Below are positions 6,524 to 14,005 of a DNA stretch of 14,005 nucleotides, in pieces. The number at the start of each line of letters is the position of its first letter. Position 1 is the first letter of the stretch. Both the position numbers and the translations under genes were made by a program. The stretch lies in NCBI GenBank assembly GCA_016782825.1, contig JADHXT010000047.1, positions 1 to 14,005 of the forward strand, given 5' to 3'. Source of the DNA: Candidatus Brocadiia bacterium. Its GTDB lineage: Bacteria > Planctomycetota > PUPC01 > DSUN01. Below the pieces are notes generated by a model that made no database searches, was not told the DNA's origin, and saw only the letters and a list, made by a program, of their open reading frames with translations.

Positions 6524-9500
6524 ATGGGTTGGCTTTCCGCTCTGCTGCAACGCCTGACGAACGACGGCCCTCGCGGCAGGCGTCTGCGACTGGAAGCCCT
6601 CGAGCCGCGTCTCCTCCTCGACGCCAATCCCATCATCGCCGAGCTCATGGCCATCAACAACTCCACCCTCGCCGACGAGGACGGCGAGTTCTCCGACTGG
6701 GTGGAAATCCAAAACACCGGGGACGCATCCGTCGACTTGGCCGGCTGGCATCTGACCGACGACGAGGGCGACCTCACGCAGTGGACCTTCCCTTCCCTGA
6801 CCCTCGATCCCGAGCAGGCGCTCGTGGTGTTTGCCTCGGGCAAAGACCGCGCCGTCGCCGGCGGTGAGCTGCACACCAACTTCAGCCTCAGCGGCGCCGG
6901 CGAGTACCTGGCCCTCGTGCGCCCCGATGGCGCCACGGTGGCGTCCGGGTTCACCCCGCAGTATCCCGAGCAGGTGGCCGACGTGTCGTACGGCATCGGG
7001 CAGGACGTGCTGGTCACGTCCCTCGTCCCCGCCGAGACGCCCGCCACGGTGCTCGTGCCGAGCGATGGCTCGCTGGGCCTCACGTGGACGGAGCAGGGCT
7101 TCGACGACAGCGGCTGGACCGCCGGCACCACCGGCGTGGGCTACGAGCACTCCGTGCCCGGCCTCGCCGTGCGCAACTACATGGCCAACATCACCGTGGG
7201 CAACCTGGCCACCGCCGAAGGCGTGCTCGTCAACCCGGCACAGCAGAGCAGCGTGCACGAAGAAAACGCCTCGGTGATCGACTACTTCAACACCGGAGGC
7301 CACGGCCACTACACCACCGACGAAGCCGCCTACCCCGGCACCTTCATCAACCAGGACGTCAACGACTTCGTCACCCACGTCACGGCCACCGTCACCATCC
7401 CCACAGCGGGCGCGTGGACCTTCGGCGTGAACAGCGACGACGGCTTCCGACTCACCATCACCGGCGCCGTCACCACCCAGGTGACCAACTCCAGCACCGC
7501 CGCCGGCAGCAACACCATCTCCTTCGCCAACCCGCGCGGGCCGGGCGACACCTTCGGCGTGTTCAGCTTCGCCGCTGCGGGCGACTACACCCTCGAGCTG
7601 GTCGTCTACGAGCGGGGCGGCGGAGCCGAGATGGAGCTGTTTGCCGCCGCCGGCGCGCGCACCGCCTTCGATGCGGGGGCCTTCGACCTCGTGGGCGACA
7701 CGGCCAACGGCGGCCTCGCCGTCGAGTCCGAGCCCATCTCCGACGACACGGGCGCCATCTACGAGGCGCTCATCGGCACCGACCTCGACGCGGCGATGTA
7801 CGGCACCAACGCCTCGGCCTACATGCGAATGGTCTTCGACGTGGCCGACCCCGGCGCCTTCGACTCGCTCACGCTGCGGATGAAGTACGACGACGGCTTC
7901 GTCGCCTACCTGAACGGCACCGAGATCGCCCGCCGCAACGCCGCTGGGGAACCGCTGTGGGACTCCGCGGCCACCGCCGAGCACCCCGACAGCCGCGCCG
8001 TGCTCTACGAAGACATCAGCGTGACGCCGTACCTCGGCCTGCTCGAGGTGGGCACCAACGTGCTGGCCATCCACGGCCTCAATCTGGCCGCCGACGACGC
8101 CGACTTCCTCATCCTGCCCGAGCTGGCCGACATCGACGTGGTGGAGCAGAGCCAGCACTACTTCGCCACGGCCACGCCCGGCGCGCTCAACTCCACGGAC
8201 TACTACGCGGCGGTCGCCGCCGTCACGTTCAGCCACGACCACGGCTTCTACGACGCCCCGTTCGACGTGGCCCTCGCCACCGACACCGAGGGCGCCGAGA
8301 TCCGCTACACCACCGACGGCACCCTGCCCACCCTCACCAACGGCACGGTGTACTCCACATCCATCACCCTCGACCACACCACCGTGCTGCGCGCCCGCAG
8401 CTTCAAGGCCGACCACGTGTCGTCACCCGGCGAGGCACGCACCTACATCTTCCTGGCCGACGTACTCACCCAAAGCTCCGACGGCAGCGCCGCCGCCGGC
8501 TGGCCCACCGGCCCCATCAACGGCCAGATCCTCAACTACGGCATGGACCCCGACATCGTGAACGACCCCACGTGGGGGCCGCAGCTTGAGGAGGCGCTCC
8601 TGGCCATCCCGTCGCTGTCCATCGTCACGGACATCGACCATCTGCTCGACCCCACCACGGGCATCTACGTGAATGCCGGCGAGCACGGGGAGCTGTGGGA
8701 GCGCCCCGTGTCGCTCGAGCTCATCGAGCCCGACGGCAGCGCCGGCTTCCAGGTGAACGCCGGCCTGCGCATTCGCGGCGGCTACAGCCGAAGCGATGCC
8801 AACCCGAAGCACGCGCTCCGCTTCTTCTTCCGCGAGGAGTACGGCGCGTCCGAGCTGCGCTACGCGCTCTTCGGCGACGAAGGCGTCGACGAGTTCGACA
8901 AGGTGGACCTCCGCACCGCGCAGAATTACTCGTGGAGCTTCGGCGGCGACGCCCGAAACGCCATGGTGCGCGAAGTCTTCTCGCGCGACCTTCAGGGCGA
9001 GATGGGGCAGCCCTACACCCGCAGCCGCTACTACCACCTCTATATCAACGGCCAGTACTGGGGACTCTACCAGACCCAGGAGCGCGCCGAGGCATCCTAC
9101 GGCGAGTCCTATCTTGGCGGCGACCGCGACAACTACGACACCGTCAAGTGCACAGGCTCGAGCGGCGGCTACACCACCGAGGCCACCGACGGCAACCTCG
9201 ATGCCTGGCGCGACCTCTGGGAGCAGGCCCTCGCCGGGCTCGGGACCGATGCGGCCTACTACCGCGTGCAGGGCCTCAACCCCGACGGCACCCGCAACCC
9301 CGACTACCCCGCGCTGCTCGACGTGGACAACCTGGTCGACTACATGACCATCATCCTCTTCACGGGCAACCGCGACGCGCCGATCTCCAAATTCCTCAGC
9401 AACAACCGCCCCAACAACTGGTACGGCATCCGCGACCGCACGGGCGACCAGGGATTCCAGTTCTTCGCCCACGACGCCGAGCACACCCTCCTCGTGGGCG

Positions 9501-12500
9501 ACTTGAACGAAGACCGCACCGGGCCATTCCCTGCCGGCGATACCTTCGAGTACAGCAATCCCCAGTGGATCCACCAGCAGGCGATGTACCACCCCGAGTA
9601 CCGCTTGGCCTTCGCCGACAAGGTGCACGAGTACTTCTTCAACGACGGGCTCATCACCCCTGCCGCCAACCAGGCCCGCCTCCAGGCCCGCGCCGACCAG
9701 ATCCAGATGGCCATCATCGCCGAGTCCGCGCGCTGGGGCGACTCCAAGACGTCCACGCCCCTCACGAAGGCCAACTGGGAAAGCACGATCAACGGCATTC
9801 TCAACAACTACTTCCCCACCCGCACGCAGATCGTACTCGACCAGTTGCGCGCCACCACCCTGTGCGACGGCACCCCGGCGCCGCTCTATCCCGCCACCGA
9901 CGCTCCCACGTTCAACCAGCACGGCGGCACCGTGCCCGCTGGCTTCGCCGTGACCATCGACGCCCCGTCGGGCACCCTCTACTACACGCTGGACGGCACG
10001 GACCCACGGCTGCCGGGGGGTGGGGTGTCGCCCACGGCCCTGGTGTTCGACGCCTCGATCACCACCAACGCCCTCGTCTCGCAAGGCGCCGTGTGGAGCT
10101 ACCTCGACACGGGCGTGGACCTCGGTACGGCGTGGCGCGCGAGCAGCTTCGACGACAGCGGCTGGGCGGCCGGCCCCGCACAGCTCGGCTACGGCGATGG
10201 CGACGAGGCTACCGTGGTGAGCTACGGGCCGGATGCGGGCAACAAGTATGTGACCACCTACTTCCGTCGCACCTTCACCGCCACCGACGTGGCGCAGCTC
10301 AGCGGCCTCACCCTCCGGCTCCTGCGCGACGACGGCGCCGTGGTGTATCTCAACGGGCAGGAGGTGGCACGCTCCAACATGCCCGCCGGCGACATCACCT
10401 ATCAGACCCTCGCCGCATCCGTCACCGGTGCCGGCAACGAATCGGCGTACTTCGAGTTTACCCTCGCCCCCAGCCTGCTTGTCGAGGGCGACAACGTGCT
10501 GGCGGTGGAGGTCCACCAAGTGCTCGTCAACAGCTCCGACTTGAGCTTCGACCTGGAACTGCTGGCCGAGCGCGTGGCCGACCCGCCCATCGTGCTCTCC
10601 GAGTCCACCCACATCATGACTCGCGCGCTGGATGGCGGCGAGTGGTCGGCTCTCACGCAGGCCACCTTCATCCTCGACACCCCGCCGCCCCTGCGCGTCA
10701 CCGAGCTCATGTACCACCCGGCCGACCCGCCCGATGGCAGCCCCTACAGCGAGGACGACTTCGAGTTCATCGAGATCCAGAACGTCGGCACCGACCCCGT
10801 GTCGCTCGATGGCAAGCAGCTCGTGGACGGCGTGACGTTCACGTTCCCCGACATGGCCCTGGCGGCAGGCGAGCGCATCGTGGTGGTGAGCAACCAAGCG
10901 GCCTTCGAGTCGCGCTACGGCACGGCCGGCATCACGATCACGGGCGAGTATGTGGGGCAGCTCAGCAATGCCGGCGAGCAGGTGCAGATCGACGGGGCCT
11001 TCGGCGAGCTGGTCCATGGCTTCACCTACGACGACGGCTGGTATCCCATCACCGACGGCGACGGCTTCTCGCTGGTGATGGTCGATCCATTGGCCGACCC
11101 GAGCACGTGGGACACGGCGGCCGGCTGGACGCCCAGCGGCTTCGGCGGCGGCTCGCCCGGCCAGCCCGAGCCCGACCTCACGAGCGGCTCCATCGCGATC
11201 AACGAGCTCCACTACGACCCGGCCGTGAGCACGGAGCGGGTGGAGTTTGTGGAGCTGCACAACAGCGGCGTGGCCGACATCCACCTGGGCAACTGGTCGC
11301 TCACGGGCGGCGTGGACTTCACGTTCCCGCTGGGCACGATGCTGGCCGCGGGCGACTACCTCGTGGTGGCGCAGGACGCCGCGCAGTTTGCCGCCAAGTT
11401 TGGCCTGGCGCCGGTGGGGCAGTTCGACGGCAAGCTCTCCAACGAGGGCGAGACCGTGCGGCTGCGCGACGTGGCGGGCCAGATCGTGGACGAGGTGGAC
11501 TACGGCATCTCCTTCCCGTGGCCGGCCATCCTGGGCAGTCCCGACCACTCGATGCAGCTCGTGAACCCGACCTTCGACAACGACCTCGGCGGAAGCTGGC
11601 GTGCCGCCGCGCCCACGCCCGGCGCGGTCAACGCCGTGTTTGCCACCACCCTGGCGCCCCACGTGCGCCAAGTGGACCACGGCCCCAACCAGCCCACCAG
11701 CGCCGACGACGTGACGATCACCGCCAAGGTGACCGACGACGACGGCGTGGCCAGCGTGGTGGTCGAGTACCAGCTCGTCGACCCCGGCAGCTACATCGCC
11801 CTCGCCGATGACGCTTACGACACGAGCTGGACCGCCGTGGCCATGCACGACGACGGCCTCAACGGCGACGCCGTGGCCGGCGACGACATCTACTCCGCCG
11901 TGCTCCCCGCCTCGCTCCAGGTGCACCGCCGCCTCGTGCGCTACCGCATCACGGCCGAGGACGCCCTCGGCGCGTCCATCACCGGCCCCTACGCCAGCGA
12001 CCCGCAGCCCAACTTCGCCTACTTCGTCTACGACGGCATCCCCACGTGGAGCGGCGCCGCGCAGCCCGGCAGCGGCGACCCCGGCCTCGGCACCGTGGTG
12101 GACTACGATGCCTCCGTCCTCGACTCCGTGCCCGTCTACCAGCTCATCACGAAGAAGGACGACGTCGAGCACTCGCAGTGGATCGACCAGTACTCCGGCG
12201 ACGACTACCTGTGGACGGGCACCCTGGTCTACGACGGCGTGGTGTACGACCACATCGGCTATCGTGCCCGGGGCGGCGTGTGGCGCTACGCCATGGGCAA
12301 GAACATGTGGAAGTTCGACTTCAACGCAGGCCACAGCTTCCAGGCGCTCGACAACTACGGCGACGCCTACGACTCCACGTGGGACAAGCTGAACTTCTCG
12401 GCCGCCATCCAGCAGGGCGACTACCTGCACCGCGGCGAGCAAGGCCTGTTCGAGGCCGTGGGGTTCAAGCTCTTCGACCTCGTGGGCGTGCCGTCCCCCG

Positions 12501-14005
12501 AGACCCACTACGTGCACTTCCGCGTGATCGACGAGGCCGGCGAAAGCGGCGCCACCCAGTACGACGGCGATTTCTGGGGCCTCTACCTCGCCATCGAGCA
12601 GCCCGATGGCCGCTTCCTCGACCAGAACGACCTTCCCGACGGCAACCTCTACAAGATGGAGGGCGGCACCGGCACCCTCAACAACCAGGGACCCACCGCC
12701 GCCACCGACAAGTCCGACCTCAACGCCTTCCTCGACACCTACACCAACACCACGCCCACCGAGCAGTGGTGGCGCGACAGCCTCGACCTCGAAGGCTACT
12801 ACAGCTACCGCTCCATCGTCGAGGGCATCCACCACTACGACATCGGCAACGGCAAGAACTACTACTACTATCTCAACCCCGAGACCGACGTCTGGTCCGT
12901 CCTGCCCTGGGACCTCGACCTCACGTTGGCCGACAACATGTACGGCAACGGCAACGAGCCGTTCAACACCCGTGTGGCCGAACGCACCGAGTTCGAACTG
13001 GAGTACCTGAACCGCCTGCGCGAAATCCGCGACCTGCTCTACAACACCGACCAGACCTGGGCGCTCATCGACGAGTACGCCGGCCTCATCACCGATGCCA
13101 GCGGCGGCCCGTCCCTCGTCGACGCCGACCGCGCCATGTGGGACTACAATCCCATCATGGCCTCCGGCTACGTGAACCCCAACAAGGCAGGCCAAGGGCG
13201 CTTCTACGAAAGCTCCGCCACCGCCGACTTCGCCGGCATGGTGCAGCTCATGAAGGACTACGTGGTGAGCCGCGGAGCGTGGATCGACACGCAACTGCTC
13301 GACGACCCGCTCATCCCCGACGCGCCCACCGTCACGTCCAACTGCCTGCCCGGCTTCCCCGAGCACCTGCTCAGCTTCACCTCCTCGGCCTACAGCGGCA
13401 CCGGCGGCTTCCAGGCCATGCGCTGGCGGGTCGGCGAGGTGACCGACCCCACCAGCCCCGCCTACGACCCCGACGAAGCCGGCCACTACGAGATCGAGGC
13501 GGTGTGGGAGAGCGGCTGGCTCACCAGCTTCGATGCCGACGTGCTCGTGCCCAAGAGCGCCGTGAAGGTGGGCCACGCCTACCGTGTACGCGTGCAGATG
13601 ATGGACGCCACGGGGCGGTCGAGCCACTGGTCCGACCCCATTCAGTTCACAGCGGCGGAGGGCATCGACCCGCTGGCCGACCAGGTGCGCGTCACCGAGG
13701 TGATGTACAATCCCGGCGAGCCCCCGGGCGGGAGCCTCTACGACAACGACGACTTCGAGTTCGTCGAGATCCAGAACATCTCGGGCGCCGCGGTGACCCT
13801 GGCCGGCATCAAGTTCACCGACGGCATCGACTTCACCTTCCCCGACATCGATCTGGCCGCCGGCGAGCGTGTGCTGGTGGTAAGCAACCTGGCGGCCATG
13901 ACAAGCCGCTACGACACCACCGGGCTGACCATCGCCGGCGAGTACGTGGGCGGGCTGAACAACGGCGGCGAGGACGTGCGGCTCGAGTCCTCCACGGGCG
14001 GGCTG
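6524..14005 (+). CDS. giant LEPR-XLL surface protein with LTD, PA14 and two CotH kinase-like domains (3' end outside window)
   Basis: At least 2494 residues, open to the right edge. The start ATG has AGGAT seven bases upstream. The N-terminus lacks a standard Sec signal but carries ALEPRLLLD (residues 25-33), the LEPR-XLL motif of large planctomycete exported proteins. Approximate order: LTD (35-145); jelly-roll-like FDDSGW domain (180-214 and 410-538) interrupted by PA14 (234-375, core FGVNSDDG); chitobiase-like (566-648); CotH 1 (695-1097; RGGYSR 751-756, INGQYWGLY 841-849, HDAEH 983-987); chitobiase-like repeat around a second FDDSGW domain (1128-1388); LTD (1390-1550); LTD (1556-1712); Ig-like (1713-1838); CotH 2 (1869-2259; RARGG 1914-1918, PWDLD 2128-2132); Fn3-like (2266-2378); LTD (from 2388). 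CotH domains are atypical kinases that phosphorylate spore-coat proteins in Bacillus; LTD and PA14 suggest binding at the cell surface. Whether either CotH copy is active is unknown. Confidence 0.9.
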   Translation, partial: MGWLSALLQRLTNDGPRGRRLRLEALEPRLLLDANPIIAELMAINNSTLADEDGEFSDWVEIQNTGDASVDLAGWHLTDDEGDLTQWTFPSLTLDPEQALVVFASGKDRAVAGGELHTNFSLSGAGEYLALVRPDGATVASGFTPQYPEQVADVSYGIGQDVLVTSLVPAETPATVLVPSDGSLGLTWTEQGFDDSGWTAGTTGVGYEHSVPGLAVRNYMANITVGNLATAEGVLVNPAQQSSVHEENASVIDYFNTGGHGHYTTDEAAYPGTFINQDVNDFVTHVTATVTIPTAGAWTFGVNSDDGFRLTITGAVTTQVTNSSTAAGSNTISFANPRGPGDTFGVFSFAAAGDYTLELVVYERGGGAEMELFAAAGARTAFDAGAFDLVGDTANGGLAVESEPISDDTGAIYEALIGTDLDAAMYGTNASAYMRMVFDVADPGAFDSLTLRMKYDDGFVAYLNGTEIARRNAAGEPLWDSAATAEHPDSRAVLYEDISVTPYLGLLEVGTNVLAIHGLNLAADDADFLILPELADIDVVEQSQHYFATATPGALNSTDYYAAVAAVTFSHDHGFYDAPFDVALATDTEGAEIRYTTDGTLPTLTNGTVYSTSITLDHTTVLRARSFKADHVSSPGEARTYIFLADVLTQSSDGSAAAGWPTGPINGQILNYGMDPDIVNDPTWGPQLEEALLAIPSLSIVTDIDHLLDPTTGIYVNAGEHGELWERPVSLELIEPDGSAGFQVNAGLRIRGGYSRSDANPKHALRFFFREEYGASELRYALFGDEGVDEFDKVDLRTAQNYSWSFGGDARNAMVREVFSRDLQGEMGQPYTRSRYYHLYINGQYWGLYQTQERAEASYGESYLGGDRDNYDTVKCTGSSGGYTTEATDGNLDAWRDLWEQALAGLGTDAAYYRVQGLNPDGTRNPDYPALLDVDNLVDYMTIILFTGNRDAPISKFLSNNRPNNWYGIRDRTGDQGFQFFAHDAEHTLLVGDLNEDRTGPFPAGDTFEYSNPQWIHQQAMYHPEYRLAFADKVHEYFFNDGLITPAANQARLQARADQIQMAIIAESARWGDSKTSTPLTKANWESTINGILNNYFPTRTQIVLDQLRATTLCDGTPAPLYPATDAPTFNQHGGTVPAGFAVTIDAPSGTLYYTLDGTDPRLPGGGVSPTALVFDASITTNALVSQGAVWSYLDTGVDLGTAWRASSFDDSGWAAGPAQLGYGDGDEATVVSYGPDAGNKYVTTYFRRTFTATDVAQLSGLTLRLLRDDGAVVYLNGQEVARSNMPAGDITYQTLAASVTGAGNESAYFEFTLAPSLLVEGDNVLAVEVHQVLVNSSDLSFDLELLAERVADPPIVLSESTHIMTRALDGGEWSALTQATFILDTPPPLRVTELMYHPADPPDGSPYSEDDFEFIEIQNVGTDPVSLDGKQLVDGVTFTFPDMALAAGERIVVVSNQAAFESRYGTAGITITGEYVGQLSNAGEQVQIDGAFGELVHGFTYDDGWYPITDGDGFSLVMVDPLADPSTWDTAAGWTPSGFGGGSPGQPEPDLTSGSIAINELHYDPAVSTERVEFVELHNSGVADIHLGNWSLTGGVDFTFPLGTMLAAGDYLVVAQDAAQFAAKFGLAPVGQFDGKLSNEGETVRLRDVAGQIVDEVDYGISFPWPAILGSPDHSMQLVNPTFDNDLGGSWRAAAPTPGAVNAVFATTLAPHVRQVDHGPNQPTSADDVTITAKVTDDDGVASVVVEYQLVDPGSYIALADDAYDTSWTAVAMHDDGLNGDAVAGDDIYSAVLPASLQVHRRLVRYRITAEDALGASITGPYASDPQPNFAYFVYDGIPTWSGAAQPGSGDPGLGTVVDYDASVLDSVPVYQLITKKDDVEHSQWIDQYSGDDYLWTGTLVYDGVVYDHIGYRARGGVWRYAMGKNMWKFDFNAGHSFQALDNYGDAYDSTWDKLNFSAAIQQGDYLHRGEQGLFEAVGFKLFDLVGVPSPETHYVHFRVIDEAGESGATQYDGDFWGLYLAIEQPDGRFLDQNDLPDGNLYKMEGGTGTLNNQGPTAATDKSDLNAFLDTYTNTTPTEQWWRDSLDLEGYYSYRSIVEGIHHYDIGNGKNYYYYLNPETDVWSVLPWDLDLTLADNMYGNGNEPFNTRVAERTEFELEYLNRLREIRDLLYNTDQTWALIDEYAGLITDASGGPSLVDADRAMWDYNPIMASGYVNPNKAGQGRFYESSATADFAGMVQLMKDYVVSRGAWIDTQLLDDPLIPDAPTVTSNCLPGFPEHLLSFTSSAYSGTGGFQAMRWRVGEVTDPTSPAYDPDEAGHYEIEAVWESGWLTSFDADVLVPKSAVKVGHAYRVRVQMMDATGRSSHWSDPIQFTAAEGIDPLADQVRVTEVMYNPGEPPGGSLYDNDDFEFVEIQNISGAAVTLAGIKFTDGIDFTFPDIDLAAGERVLVVSNLAAMTSRYDTTGLTIAGEYVGGLNNGGEDVRLESSTGGL
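10691..11000 (+). repeat. LTD copy 2, paralogous to the LTD at 13685
   Basis: This lamin-tail repeat inside the giant gene shares long near-identical strings with the copy starting 2994 bases (998 codons) later: VTE-MYxP, DDFEF-EIQN, DGxxFTFPD, LAAGER and GEYVG. The similarity is visible at both protein and DNA level. It is much closer than that to LTD 1 or LTD 3, which points to an internal duplication of a CotH-plus-LTD module. Confidence 0.75.
13685..14005 (+). repeat. LTD copy 4, paralogous to the LTD at 10691 (cut by window end)
   Basis: Second member of the closely related LTD pair, following CotH domain 2 and an Fn3-like domain just as LTD copy 2 follows CotH domain 1 and a chitobiase-like repeat. 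It begins VTEVMYNPGEPP and is cut at GEDVRLESSTGGL by the window border. Confidence 0.75.

Noticed and set aside
4511..8416. Open frame of 1301 codons on the minus strand opposite VTC, DUF4956, HlyD and the start of the giant gene
   Set aside because: It is rich in Gly, His, Val and Arg with no recognisable domain and lies exactly opposite well-supported genes. It is the usual stop-poor antisense frame of GC-rich coding DNA.
8695..11811. 1038-codon plus-strand frame overlapping the giant gene in another phase
   Set aside because: Arg/Pro/His-rich shadow with no domain; the overlapping phase encodes CotH and LTD domains without a break.
8423..13627. Open frame of 1734 codons on the minus strand opposite the CotH protein
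   Set aside because: Same reason: low-complexity Val/Gly/His/Ala/Glu text mirroring the codon bias of the plus-strand gene, whose domains are unmistakable.
1..14005. CRISPR array, direct-repeat array or origin of replication
   Set aside because: No regularly spaced short repeats, DnaA-box clusters or Cas-type genes were seen.

Overview
The window is GC-rich and reads as a planctomycete, or a close relative in the PVC group. The main reason is a very large secreted-type protein that opens with the LEPR-XLL motif (ALEPRLLLD) and carries lamin-tail (LTD), PA14, chitobiase-like and CotH domains. That combination is typical of planctomycete genomes. The assignment is inference from protein families, not from a marker gene.

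Left part (1-1834). The left edge holds the C-terminal end of an IS4-type DDE transposase, cut by the window border. A gene-free stretch of about 365 bases follows, ending in a probable terminator for the next gene. Then comes a minus-strand HAD-superfamily phosphatase with its own near-consensus promoter (TTGCCA-17-TATAAT). The leader between that promoter and the start codon looks like a degenerate tRNA-Leu(CAG): anticodon-like arm, long variable arm, T-loop and a CCA end at tRNA spacing.

Middle (1835-6460). A minus-strand TolC-type outer-membrane channel gene is divergent from a plus-strand operon. The operon encodes a VTC-domain (polyphosphate-polymerase-like, tunnel metalloenzyme) protein, a DUF4956 membrane protein and a HlyD-type membrane fusion protein. 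Both directions have recognisable sigma70-like promoters in the shared 351-base intergenic region. The operon has a long 5' leader that can fold into several hairpins.

Right part (6524 to the window end). One open frame of at least 2494 codons runs off the right edge. Its order is: LEPR-XLL; LTD; jelly-roll-like domain interrupted by PA14; chitobiase-like domain; CotH kinase-like domain 1; chitobiase-like repeat carrying a second jelly-roll-like domain; LTD; LTD; Ig-like; CotH kinase-like domain 2; Fn3-like; LTD. Two CotH modules in one polypeptide is the most striking feature.

How they may work together: VTC, DUF4956 and CotH genes tend to occur together in bacteria. Here they are linked to a membrane fusion protein and, divergently, to an outer-membrane channel. 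This suggests a cell-envelope system in which a giant CotH/LTD surface protein, a nucleotide- or phosphate-polymer enzyme and a trans-envelope conduit act together. No ATPase or permease to energise the conduit is present in the window, so this remains a hypothesis.
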